From CAVUFH01 sp963740835 (lineage in GTDB: Bacteria; Actinomycetota; Acidimicrobiia; IMCC26256; PALSA-610): DNA of 64,000 nt. A program made the translations under genes and the position numbers. Under the pieces are notes generated by a model. That model was not told the DNA's origin, made no database searches, and saw only the letters and a list, made by a program, of their open reading frames with translations. The stretch spans positions 124,001 through 188,000 of the forward strand of contig CAVUFH010000007.1 of assembly GCA_963740835.1 (NCBI GenBank). Reading direction: 5' to 3'. Each line of letters opens with the position of its first letter. The first letter of the stretch is position 1. Below are positions 8,196-16,316 of this stretch, in pieces.

Positions 8196-9856
8196 ATGAC
8201 CTCCGTGACCCGTGCACGCAGTCTCGTGCTGGTGCTGCTCCTGCCTCTCGTCGCGGCGGCCGGGCGTAGCAGCAGCAACTCGGATCCGTCGATCGATCTG
8301 ACCACCTCTCAGTCGAAGCCTGCCGCCGGTGCTCTGAGCATCACCGCCAAACCGCAGGATTTCTCACCGACTTCGGTCGAATTCCGACTCGACAACGTCC
8401 ACGCGAAACCCGTCGTCGACGACCACGCCCCGTTCCGACTCGACCTCGACGCTGCCTCCCTTGCGCGCGGACGGCACCGAGTGTTCGCGTCCGCACTCAA
8501 CGGGTCTTCGACGATCACCAGCTCGACGCGATTCGACGCGGCGGGGCGGCCGAACATCATCCACGTCATGGCCGACGACATGCGGTACGACGAGATGGAC
8601 CGCGTCGCGGACCTCAAACCGGGTGGTGGCTTCGACTGGATGCGCCGCCACGCAACGACGTTCTCGAAGATGTGGATGAACGACAACCTGTGCTGTCCTT
8701 CGCGCGCAACTGCTCTGACCGGTCAGACGTCATTCAACACCAAGGTGTTCGACAACCAGACGTTCAAGGACCTCGAGAACACGGTCCCGATGTGGTTGCA
8801 GAAAGCGGGCTACTGCACCGGGTTCACGGGCAAGTACCTCAATGGATACGGCTCGCACCGCGCGGGCCGCGTGGCTGGACGTACTGGCAGCCGTTGACCC
8901 AGAGGATCGACCAGGAATACGGCTACGCGATGCTGAACCGTAAGGGGCAAGAGGTCACGCCAGGCGACTTCATCACCGACCGTTTGGCGGCGACCAGCCG
9001 TGCGCAGGTCAAGGACTGCCTCGATGCGAAGAAGCCGGCGTTCGTCACCTTCTGGCCGTTCGCGCCGCACATCGGATCGAACCCAGAGCCCGACTACGCG
9101 AACGTTCAAGTCCCGTGGGCGCCTACGGACCCGAGTTTCAACGAAGCCGACATCAGCGACAAACCCGGATGGTTGCAGTCGTGGTTTCCCACACCACGAG
9201 CGAACGCCGCTCAGTGGTACGCGAACTGGTCGACGCTGCGCGTGCGGACACTGTTCAGCGTCGATGACGGGCTGAAGTCGTTGATCGACACCATGGACGC
9301 GCGCGGTGAACTGGATCACACCATCTTCGTGCTCACGAGCGACAACGGCTGGTTCCTCGGTGAGCACCGAATCGACAGCCGCAAGCGGCTCGCCTACGAG
9401 GCCGGACAAGTGTCGCTGTGGATCGCCGGCCCGGGATTCGAACCAGGGCCGGCCGGCAACGCGTTCGTCACGAACCTCGATCTCGTTCCCACGTTCACCC
9501 GAGCGAGTGGAGCAAAGCCTGGTTTGGCGCTCGACGGGCGAGCGATCCAAGAGCTCCTGAGCGAACACGACCTCGGTCGCGACCGCTACTTCCCGATCTA
9601 CGTCCCGACCGAGCCGGGTGACGCAAAGCACCAACCCACCGGCGTGGGCGTCCGCACGTGGCGATACAAATACATCAGATATCACGATGGCAGTGAGGAG
9701 CTCTACGACCTCGCGACCGATCCGTACGAGTTGACGAACTTGGCAACCGCGCCCCAGTGGAACGAAGTGAAAGTCGGCATGAAACGCCTGATGGAGGAAG
9801 GCCGGCGATGCCACGGGACGTCGTGTCGTGCGAGTGCTCCGCCCTCACTTCGCTGA
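8196..9856 (+). CDS. Secreted or membrane-anchored sulfatase (one frameshift)
   Basis: A type I sulfatase. The formylglycine motif CCPSRATALTG is intact near residue 170, the metal-binding VMADDMRYDEM block precedes it, and the C-terminal half has VLTSDNGWFLGEH and RKRLAYEAG. Such enzymes hydrolyse sulfate esters, mostly outside the cytoplasm. The N-terminus is hydrophobic (LVLVLLLPLVAAAGRSSS) and resembles a lipoprotein signal in which the lipobox Cys is Arg. The frame changes near 8855-8868: frame one ends after GKYLNGYGS and the next frame resumes at PRGWTYWQPL. One inserted base explains this. The downstream frame extends to a TGA at 9856. It lies just before the sulfur-uptake region, but no direct link is shown. 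Confidence 0.85.
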
Positions 9857-9913
9857 TCCGGAACCGGTGCCGAGGTTGCGGCCGCGGCGCGGCGTGACGA
9901 GTCCTGACGTTCG

Positions 9914-10384
9914 CTAGCGAGCCGCCCGGCGATTGGTGACGTCGACGACTTCGGCGCCGCTGAGCTCGAGCAGGCGGCCCGGACTGAGCGGGAACACCGT
10001 GTCGGGAGTTCCCGCGGCGGCCCACACCTCGTCGAACGTCAACAATGCGGGATCGCATACGGTCGGCAACGGTACGGGATGGCCGAACGGCGGCGTACCG
10101 CCGATCGCGTAGCCCGTCGCGTCACGCGCTTCGTCGGCCTCGGCCTGCCGCGCTGCGCCGCCGTAGTGCACGCCGAGCCGCTCGGGATCGACCCGGTTCG
10201 CACCAGAGGTCAGCGCGAGCACCGGCCCGACGCCGTCCACGACGAACACCAACGACTTCACGATCGCGGCGACGTCGCACCCGATGGCCGCGGCCGCGTC
10301 CGCCGCGGTACGGGTGCCGCCCGGATACTGCGTGACATCGATCGTCACGCCCGCCTCGTGCATTGCGTCGACGAACCGGTTCAT
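9914..10384 (-). CDS. YbaK/EbsC-family aminoacyl-tRNA deacylase
   Basis: The 156-residue protein matches the YbaK/EbsC/ProX editing domain that hydrolyses mischarged tRNAs, such as Cys- or Ala-tRNA(Pro). Visible markers are the conserved lysine in AAIVKSLVFVV, the LALTSGANRVD strand-turn and the IGGTPPFGH loop near the C-terminal third. Its ATG overlaps the TGA of the aconitase gene (ATGA), so it is the last gene of the GntR-aconitase-YbaK operon. The link between an editing enzyme and aconitase is probably only co-transcription. Confidence 0.9.
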   Translation of the reverse strand: MNRFVDAMHEAGVTIDVTQYPGGTRTAADAAAAIGCDVAAIVKSLVFVVDGVGPVLALTSGANRVDPERLGVHYGGAARQAEADEARDATGYAIGGTPPFGHPVPLPTVCDPALLTFDEVWAAAGTPDTVFPLSPGRLLELSGAEVVDVTNRRAAR

Positions 10385-12597
10385 TGCCTCGACGCGAGCA
10401 GGTTGAGCGCAGATCCGGCGCGGAACCAGTCGATGTGCTCCTCCGACATCGTGTGGTTGGCCGAGAAGGCATCCGTGGAACCGTCGGTGTGGTGGAGCAC
10501 GACCGTCACCTGGCTGCCGGGTGCGAGCGCGCCCAGGCCCGTGATGTCGACCGTGTCGTCGGCCTGGATCTTCTCGTAGTCGGCGGCGTCGGCGAACGTC
10601 AGCGGTAGTACCCCTTGCTTCTTGAGGTTCGCCTCGTGAATGCGCGCGAACGAGCGGACCAAGACCGCGCGCCCGCCCATGTACCGCGGTTCCATCGCCG
10701 CGTGCTCACGCGACGATCCTTCGCCGTAGTTCTCATCTCCGACTGCGATCCAGTCGACCCCCGCGGCCTTGAAGTCGTGTGCGACCTCGGGGATCGGCTT
10801 CGCACTCTCGAACGCGTTGGTCGCGCCTATGAACAGGTTGCCGGAGATGTTCGTAAGGTGCCCGCGGTACTTGAGCCACGGACCCGCGGGTGAGATGTGG
10901 TCCGTGGTGCACTTGCCCACCGCCTTGAGCAGCACTCGCAGACCGGTGAGGTCCTGCCCGTCCCATGCGGGGAACGGCGTCAACCGCTCGAGCCGCTGCG
11001 AGTCGGGCGACACCTCGATCGCGACCGATGTCGGGTCCGCGGCGGGCGGGACGAAGCCCGAAGCGCCGGCGTCGAAGCCGCGCGACGGGAGGTCGTCGGC
11101 CGTCGGCGCCTCGAAGTGGTCAATGAAGTCACCGGCGAGGCGGCCAGTCAACGCCATGCCGACCACGGTTTCCGGCGACCCGATGAAGGCGAACGTGTCG
11201 GCGTTGCCGTCGTTGCGCGCGGGGAAGTTGCGGTTGAAGGACGTGACGATCGTGTTTGGTCCGGAGGGGGCATCCTCGCGCTTCCACTGGCCGATGCACG
11301 GGCCGCACGCATTGGCGAGCACGGTCGCGCCGATCGCCTCGAGGTCCGCGAGCAGTCCGTCCCGTTCGATGGTCGCGCGCACCTGCTCCGAACCGGGCGT
11401 GATCATCAACGGCGTCTTGACGGTCATCCCCTTGGCCGTTGCCTGGCGCGCGATGTGCGCGGCGCGACCGATGTCCTCGTACGACGAGTTGGTGCACGAA
11501 CCGACGAGCGCGACCGAGATCTCGGTGGGATATCCCTTGGCCTCGGCTTCCGCGGCGATCTCGGAGATCGGCCGGTCGAGGTCGGGAGTGTGCGGACCGA
11601 CGAGGTGCGGCTCCAGCGTGGAGAGATCGATCTCCACGACGCGGTCGTAGTACCGGCTGGGATCGTCGTCGACCTCTGGGTCGTTACGCAGGTGCTCGGC
11701 GAACCGGTCGGCGAGGTCGACGAGGGCCTCCCGCCCGGTCGCCTTCAGGTACCGCGCGGTGTTCTGGTCGTACCCGAACAGCGAACACGTCGCGCCGATC
11801 TCCGCGCCCATGTTGCAGATCGTCGCCTTGCCCGTCGCCGAGATCGTGTGCGCACCCGGCCCGAAGTACTCGACGATCGCGCCGGTGCCGCCCTTCACCG
11901 TGAGGATGCCGGCAACCGCGAGGATCACGTCCTTCGGCGCGGCCCAGCCCGAGAGCGCGCCGGTGAGCCGCACGCCGATCAGCTTCGGGACGCGCGTGTT
12001 GTACGGCCACCCCGCCATGACGTCCATCGCGTCGGCTCCACCGACGCCGATCGCGACCATGCCCAACCCGCCCGCGTTCGGCGTGTGCGAGTCCGTGCCG
12101 ATCATCATGCCGCCCGGGAACGCGTAGTTCTCGAGCACGACCTGGTGGATGATCCCGCTTCCCGGCTTCCAGAAGCCGATGCCGTACTTCGCCGACACGG
12201 TGCGCAGGAACTCGTACACCTCCCGGTTCGTGTCGAGCGCGACCTCCATGTCGGCCGCGGCGCCGACGCGCGCCTGGATCAGGTGGTCGCAGTGCACCGT
12301 GGACGGCACCGCGACCGCGGGCAGCCCCGCGAGCATGAATTGCAGCAACGCCATCTGCGCGGTCGCGTCCTGCATCGCGACGCGGTCGGGCCGGTAGTCC
12401 GCGTAGTCGACGCCGCGCGCGAGTCCTGACGCGCGCGGGTCGTCCGCGTGGCTGATGAGCACCTTCTCCGCGAACGTGAGCGCCCGACCGAGTCGTTCGC
12501 GGGCGATCGCGACGCGCTCCGGGTAGCGCGCGTACGCGCGCTCGACCAGCGCCACGGGGGTTGACGGACCGACCAGCTGTGGAATGGCTTCAGACAT
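10381..12597 (-). CDS. acn: Aconitate hydratase, short mitochondrial-type
   Basis: A 738-residue aconitase that interconverts citrate and isocitrate in the TCA cycle. The [4Fe-4S] ligands are Cys368 (GSCTNSSYED), Cys431 and Cys434 (NACGPCIGQW). Other family blocks are MIGTDSHTPNAGG, SFNRNFPARNDG and the C-terminal swivelling domain with GDENYGEGSSREHAA. Length and domain order fit the mitochondrial-type enzyme rather than the about 900-residue AcnA usual in actinobacteria. It overlaps the GntR regulator by 8 bp at its start and YbaK by 4 bp at its end. The GntR gene immediately upstream is a candidate regulator. Confidence 0.93.
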   Translation of the reverse strand: MSEAIPQLVGPSTPVALVERAYARYPERVAIARERLGRALTFAEKVLISHADDPRASGLARGVDYADYRPDRVAMQDATAQMALLQFMLAGLPAVAVPSTVHCDHLIQARVGAAADMEVALDTNREVYEFLRTVSAKYGIGFWKPGSGIIHQVVLENYAFPGGMMIGTDSHTPNAGGLGMVAIGVGGADAMDVMAGWPYNTRVPKLIGVRLTGALSGWAAPKDVILAVAGILTVKGGTGAIVEYFGPGAHTISATGKATICNMGAEIGATCSLFGYDQNTARYLKATGREALVDLADRFAEHLRNDPEVDDDPSRYYDRVVEIDLSTLEPHLVGPHTPDLDRPISEIAAEAEAKGYPTEISVALVGSCTNSSYEDIGRAAHIARQATAKGMTVKTPLMITPGSEQVRATIERDGLLADLEAIGATVLANACGPCIGQWKREDAPSGPNTIVTSFNRNFPARNDGNADTFAFIGSPETVVGMALTGRLAGDFIDHFEAPTADDLPSRGFDAGASGFVPPAADPTSVAIEVSPDSQRLERLTPFPAWDGQDLTGLRVLLKAVGKCTTDHISPAGPWLKYRGHLTNISGNLFIGATNAFESAKPIPEVAHDFKAAGVDWIAVGDENYGEGSSREHAAMEPRYMGGRAVLVRSFARIHEANLKKQGVLPLTFADAADYEKIQADDTVDITGLGALAPGSQVTVVLHHTDGSTDAFSANHTMSEEHIDWFRAGSALNLLASRQ

Positions 12598-13312
12598 GTT
12601 CCAGGACTCCTACGTTCAACGAGAACTCGATCTCCAACGTGGTGCGGTCCGCGGGATAGCGGTGCTCCGAGTACAGGACCGGTTTGCCGCCTGTGTCCGA
12701 CGTCACCCGCCGCGATACGAGCAATGCGGCGCCGGTGTCCGTGTCGAGCAACTGCGCCGTCGGCCCGTCGGCCACTTCCGCGCCGATCGTCTGTTGCACG
12801 GTTCCCAGTTGCACGCCCCGCAACGGCAACAGGTCGTAGAACGGCGCGTGCTCGACGTCGGCGCGCGAGAGCGCGGCGCCGAGATCGCCGCGGACGTAGA
12901 CGACGACGAGCGCGAACGGCCGGTCGTCGGCGAGGTTGAGCCGCTCGACGCGCAGGACATCGGCGCCGGGCTCGGTATCGAGCGCCGCCGCGGCCGGCGG
13001 GGGCGCGGTGACGAAACCGAACCCGAGGATGCGCCGGCCGGGCGTCGCACCGGCCGCCTCGACCGCGGCCTCGATGGTGGTCACCCGGCCGAGCGGCTGG
13101 CGCACAGGATCAACCGCGACGAACCAGCCCGCGCCCCGGCGACTCGTCACGAGCCCTTCGCGGCGCAGCACGTCGAGCGCGCGCCGCACGGTCACCCGGC
13201 TCGCGCCGTACTCGGTCGCGAGGTCGACCTCGCCCGGGAGCGCGCCACCGGGGCCGACCCGCCCGGAGGCGACCCGGGCCCGCAACGCGTCGGCGAGGTC
13301 GAGGTAGCGCAC
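12590..13312 (-). CDS. GntR-family regulator with UTRA ligand domain (HutC subfamily)
   Basis: The 240-residue protein has an N-terminal GntR winged helix (LADALRARVASG, then YGASRVTVRRALDVLRREGLV, residues about 5-60) and a UTRA effector domain that binds small organic ligands. The subfamily usually represses catabolic operons and releases DNA on ligand binding. Here the only downstream genes are aconitase, overlapping by 8 bp, and YbaK, so a TCA-related effector such as citrate is possible but unproven. Translation starts at a GTG with no Shine-Dalgarno. A -10 box ends seven bases upstream, so the mRNA is probably leaderless and overlaps an inverted repeat. Confidence 0.88.
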   Translation of the reverse strand: MRYLDLADALRARVASGRVGPGGALPGEVDLATEYGASRVTVRRALDVLRREGLVTSRRGAGWFVAVDPVRQPLGRVTTIEAAVEAAGATPGRRILGFGFVTAPPPAAAALDTEPGADVLRVERLNLADDRPFALVVVYVRGDLGAALSRADVEHAPFYDLLPLRGVQLGTVQQTIGAEVADGPTAQLLDTDTGAALLVSRRVTSDTGGKPVLYSEHRYPADRTTLEIEFSLNVGVLEHV

Positions 13313-13319
13313 GACTTGT

Positions 13320-13349
13320 ATGCTACTTGTCTAGAGTGTGTCAGACAAG
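13320..13349 (-). promoter_or_regulatory. Leaderless promoter with operator-like inverted repeat for the GntR-acn operon
   Basis: Read on the reverse strand, TTGTCT (13348-13343) and TAGCAT (13325-13320) are spaced by exactly 17 bp, and the GTG start follows the -10 box by seven bases. The -35 box lies inside one arm of a perfect 7-bp inverted repeat, CTTGTCT (13326-13332) and AGACAAG (13343-13349), ten bases apart. A bound repressor would cover both -35 and spacer. The repeat also lies only 16 bp from the stop of the Rrf2 gene. Confidence 0.5.
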
Positions 13350-13364
13350 CGCGGAGCGGGCCGA

Positions 13365-13835
13365 TCAGGGCGCCTGGAACGGCCGCCAGGCGTCCGGATC
13401 CGCAGTCTTCGACGCAACCGACCGAGGGAGCTTGCCCGCCGCGAGGTCGGCGAGGGTGACCTTCTCGAGGACCGAGCGCAGGCTCGCCCGCACCGCCACC
13501 CAGAGGTCGGGCATGTGCTTCGCGGCCCCGCCGTACTCGAGGTCTTGGGGCTGGACGCCCTGTACGGCGGCGAGGGGGCCCTCGACCGCCCGCAGCACTG
13601 CCGCCACGGTGATCTCCCGGGCCGGGCGGGCGAGCTGGTAGCCGCCTTCTGCCCCGCGACGGGTGCGCACGATGCCGGCCCGGCGCAGCTCGGTGAGGAT
13701 GTTCTCGAGGAAGTTTTGCGGGATGTCCTGGCTCTTGGCGAGGTGCTCGCCCTTGACCGGCACGCCGTCCGGCTGGGCAGCCGCGAGCTCCACCGCCGCC
13801 CGCACCGCGTAGTCCGCCTTGGCCGTGATCCGCAT
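13365..13835 (-). CDS. Rrf2-family transcriptional regulator
   Basis: A 156-residue winged-helix protein starting MRITAKADYAVRAAVELA, with recognition region IPQNFLENILTELRRAGIV and wing RRGAEGGYQLARP, all standard for Rrf2 proteins. It has no cysteine, so unlike IscR, NsrR or RsrR it cannot carry an iron-sulfur cluster and is closer to the CymR-like sulfur regulators. It is divergent from the TauE/SafE permease, with two TTGTCGA-type palindromic arms between them, and a second Rrf2 gene stands on the permease's other side. Control of sulfur uptake is the most economical hypothesis. The start at ATG 13835 is the family start. Confidence 0.9.
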   Translation of the reverse strand: MRITAKADYAVRAAVELAAAQPDGVPVKGEHLAKSQDIPQNFLENILTELRRAGIVRTRRGAEGGYQLARPAREITVAAVLRAVEGPLAAVQGVQPQDLEYGGAAKHMPDLWVAVRASLRSVLEKVTLADLAAGKLPRSVASKTADPDAWRPFQAP

Positions 13836-13872
13836 CGGTCCATTTTGCCGGACGGCCGGGCCTTGACCCAGC

Positions 13873-13913
13873 TTGTCGACTATGCCACCCTTGTCGATCT
13901 AATAAGTCGACAA
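13873..13913. promoter_or_regulatory. TTGTCGA palindromes between rrf2 and tauE
   Basis: The 95-bp gap between the divergent Rrf2 and TauE genes contains TTGTCGAC (13873-13880), TTGTCGA (13891-13897) and the inverse GTCGACAA (13906-13913). The last two form a palindrome with 7-bp arms and a 9-bp spacer; the outer pair matches over 8 bp. The layout suggests a dimer site plus an extra half site. The spacer reads TCTAATAAG, which could overlap a -10 region for the permease. Confidence 0.5.
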
Positions 13914-13930
13914 TACCGGCAGGGACGCCA

Positions 13931-14863
13931 GTGCAACTCAACATCGCGTTCGCGGGCCTCATCGTCGGCCTGATCATCGGCATGACGGGCATGGGCGGGG
14001 GCGCGCTGATGACCCCGATCCTCGTGATCTTCTTCGGTGTGACACCGTCTGCCGCGATCTCCTCGGACGTCGTCGCGTCCTTCATCCTCAAGCCGATCGG
14101 CGGGAGCGTCCACGCGCGCCGTGGCACGGTCAACTGGACCCTCGTCGGTTGGCTCGCCATCGGCTCCGTTCCGAGCGCGTTCGCGGGCGCGTGGATCATC
14201 TCCAACATCGGCGGCGAGAACGTCGAGGACCGGATCAAGCTGATCCTCGGCATCGTGCTGCTCATCGCCGCGGTCGGCATGATCGTGAAGATCTGGATCC
14301 AGAGCCGGCGGCCGCAGGTCGACGAGGACGCGCCAGTGCACGTCCGACCGATCCCGACGATGATCATCGGCATCGTCGGCGGCGTCATGGTCGGCATGAC
14401 GTCGGTCGGATCGGGCTCGTTGATGATCGTCGCGCTGATGCTGCTGTACCCGACGATGTCGTCGAAGCAGCTCGTCGGCACCGATCTGGTCCAGGCCGTG
14501 CCGCTCGTGGGCGCAGCCGCCCTCGGCCACTTGATCTTCGGGAACCTCTCCCTGGACCTGACCGGCAGCGTGCTGCTCGGCGCCATTCCCGGCGTCTACA
14601 TCGGCGCGCACATCTCAGCACGCGCCAGCGACACCTTCATCCGACCGGTGCTGATCGCGGTGCTCGTGATCTCGTCGGTGAAGCTGCTCGGCGCGTCGAA
14701 CGCGGTCCTCCTCGCGTTCACGGTCGCCGCGGTGGTCTCGGTCACGACCTGGACCGTCGCCGCGAGCCGTCAGCGGGTGACGAGGTCGGCGAGCGTGGTC
14801 GACCCGAGCACGCCGCGGGTCGACGTCTCCAGCGCATTCCAGATGGAACCCGATCGGTCGTAA
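13931..14863 (+). CDS. TauE/SafE-family sulfite/sulfonate permease
   Basis: A 310-residue polytopic membrane protein with the two repeated units of TauE/SafE exporters: IVGLIIGMTGMGGGALMTP at residues 9-27 and GGVMVGMTSVGSGSLMIV in the second half. About eight membrane segments are visible. The family moves sulfite, sulfoacetate or related anions. GTG 13931 starts directly before the first membrane segment. The last about 31 codons lie opposite the 3' end of the convergent second Rrf2 gene. With Rrf2 regulators on both sides and an SsuABC-like transporter next door, a sulfur-compound role is likely; the direction of transport is unknown. Confidence 0.88.
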   Translation: MQLNIAFAGLIVGLIIGMTGMGGGALMTPILVIFFGVTPSAAISSDVVASFILKPIGGSVHARRGTVNWTLVGWLAIGSVPSAFAGAWIISNIGGENVEDRIKLILGIVLLIAAVGMIVKIWIQSRRPQVDEDAPVHVRPIPTMIIGIVGGVMVGMTSVGSGSLMIVALMLLYPTMSSKQLVGTDLVQAVPLVGAAALGHLIFGNLSLDLTGSVLLGAIPGVYIGAHISARASDTFIRPVLIAVLVISSVKLLGASNAVLLAFTVAAVVSVTTWTVAASRQRVTRSASVVDPSTPRVDVSSAFQMEPDRS

Positions 14864-15129
14864 GGCTCCGTGAGCGGACTCTCGACGGCGTCGAGGATCT
14901 CCGAGAGCGTGATGGCGCGGGACGGTCGGGCCAGGCGATAGCCGCCGTCGTACCCACGTTGGGCCGCGAGCAGGCCGGCCCGCCGCAGGTCGCGCAGGAT
15001 GTTCTGCAAGTACTCGAACGGGATGTCCTCCGCCTCCGCGAGAACGATCGCCTTGACGAACTCGTTCCCGGAGGCCGCGATCGCGACCATGGATCGCAGC
15101 GCGTAGTCGCTCTTCGCCGGGATTCGCAT
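14770..15129 (-). CDS. Second Rrf2-family transcriptional regulator
   Basis: A 119-residue Rrf2 protein (MRIPAKSDYALRSMVAIA; helix-turn-helix IPFEYLQNILRDLRRAGLL; wing GYDGGYRLARP). It also lacks cysteine and is shorter at the C-terminus than the first Rrf2 protein, to which it is clearly related. It is divergent from the sulfonate-type binding protein gene and convergent with tauE, overlapping the latter's coding end by 94 bp on the opposite strand. Each regulator thus faces one transport unit, suggesting either division of labour or heterodimer control. Confidence 0.88.
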   Translation of the reverse strand: MRIPAKSDYALRSMVAIAASGNEFVKAIVLAEAEDIPFEYLQNILRDLRRAGLLAAQRGYDGGYRLARPSRAITLSEILDAVESPLTEPYDRSGSIWNALETSTRGVLGSTTLADLVTR

Positions 15130-15149
15130 GGGGTCGGGACAGCTCCAGC

Positions 15150-15204
15150 TTGACGGTGCTCGTCCGCATAGTCTACTTTTTCGATGGACATTGTCTAGAA
15201 GACA
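15150..15204 (+). promoter_or_regulatory. Promoter and palindromic operator of the ssuABC-like operon
   Basis: In the 95-bp gap before the binding-protein gene, TTGACG (15150-15155) and TACTTT (15174-15179) are 18 bp apart. Just downstream of the predicted start point is the 13-bp palindrome TGTCTAGAAGACA (15192-15204). Its left side reads TTGTCTAGA, also found in the GntR/Rrf2 intergenic repeat at 13327-13335. Position after the start point suggests a roadblock operator for one of the Rrf2 proteins. A Shine-Dalgarno GGAGGA at 15215-15220 sets the GTG start at 15225. Confidence 0.5.
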
Positions 15205-15224
15205 GCGACATCACGGAGGAAGTT

Positions 15225-16316
15225 GTGCAGTCCCGACGCCGATTCGGCGCACTCGTTTTCACGACGCTCATCCTGGCGCTGGTGCTCACCGCCTGCGGCG
15301 GTGACGACGACGACAGTGCATCCGACACGAGCGCCGCAAGCAGCGGTGCAACGGCGGCGGCGAGCACCGAACCCGTCACCTTGCGGCTCGGTTACTTCGC
15401 CAACACCACGCACGCGCCGGCCATCGTCGGCATCGAGCACGGTGAGTTCGCCAAAGCGCTCGGTGACAACGTGACGCTCGAGACGTCGATCTTCAACGCC
15501 GGCCCCGCGGCCGTCGAGGCGATCTTCGGTGGCGCGCTGGACGCGTCCTTCATCGGTCCGAACCCGTCCATCAATGCGTACGCGCAGTCGAACGGCTCGG
15601 CGGTGCGCGTCGTGTCCGGCGCGGCTTCGGGCGGTGCCTACCTGGTCGTGAAGCCTGACGTCACCGCGGCGAACCTCAAGGGCAAGACGCTCGCGACGCC
15701 GCAGCTCGGCAACACCCAGGACGTCGCGCTGCGCACGTGGCTGAAGTCGAAGGGCTACGAGACCGACACGGCCGGCGGCGGTGACGTGAAGATCCTGCCG
15801 CAGGACAACTCGCAGACGATCGACACGTTCAAGGCTGGTCAGATCGACGGTGCGTGGGTGCCCGAGCCGTACGCGACCCGGCTCGTGACCGAAGGCGGCG
15901 GCAAGATCCTCGTCGACGAGAAGGACCTGTGGCCGAACGGGAAGTACGTCACGACGAACCTGCTCGTGACGACCAAGTTCCTTGATGCCCACCCGGACGT
16001 CGTGAAGAACCTGATCGCCGGAATCGGCGATTCGATCGACTACGTCAAGGCTTCCCCCGCCGACGCCGAGAAGGTCGTGGCGGACGGCATCCAGAAGGCG
16101 TCGGGCAAGCCGATCGCCGCCAACCTGGTGGAAGCGAGCTTCAAGAACATCGACTTCACGCTGGACCCGGTGCCGTCGTCGCTCATCAAGGGTGCCGCGA
16201 ACGCGGAGGCGCTGGGCCTCCTCAAGCCGGTCAGCAACCTCAAGGGCATCTACGACCTGAAGCTCCTCAACGAGGTCCTCGAGGACCGCGGCGAAACGGC
16301 GGTAACAGTGAAATGA
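15225..16316 (+). CDS. ssuA: ABC transporter substrate-binding lipoprotein (SsuA/NMT1-like)
   Basis: A 363-residue periplasmic-type binding protein for sulfonates, taurine, nitrate or similar anions. It has a lipoprotein signal ending LVLTAC with the lipidated Cys at residue 24, followed by an acidic Asp/Ser/Ala linker and the SsuA/THI5 fold (VTLRLGYFANTTHAPAIVG; GALDASFIGPNPSINAY; GAWVPEPYATRLV). GTG 15225 is set by GGAGGA four bases upstream. It overlaps the ATPase gene by ATGA. The Rrf2 and TauE neighbours favour a sulfur compound over nitrate, but sequence alone does not fix the ligand. Confidence 0.88.
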   Translation: MQSRRRFGALVFTTLILALVLTACGGDDDDSASDTSAASSGATAAASTEPVTLRLGYFANTTHAPAIVGIEHGEFAKALGDNVTLETSIFNAGPAAVEAIFGGALDASFIGPNPSINAYAQSNGSAVRVVSGAASGGAYLVVKPDVTAANLKGKTLATPQLGNTQDVALRTWLKSKGYETDTAGGGDVKILPQDNSQTIDTFKAGQIDGAWVPEPYATRLVTEGGGKILVDEKDLWPNGKYVTTNLLVTTKFLDAHPDVVKNLIAGIGDSIDYVKASPADAEKVVADGIQKASGKPIAANLVEASFKNIDFTLDPVPSSLIKGAANAEALGLLKPVSNLKGIYDLKLLNEVLEDRGETAVTVK

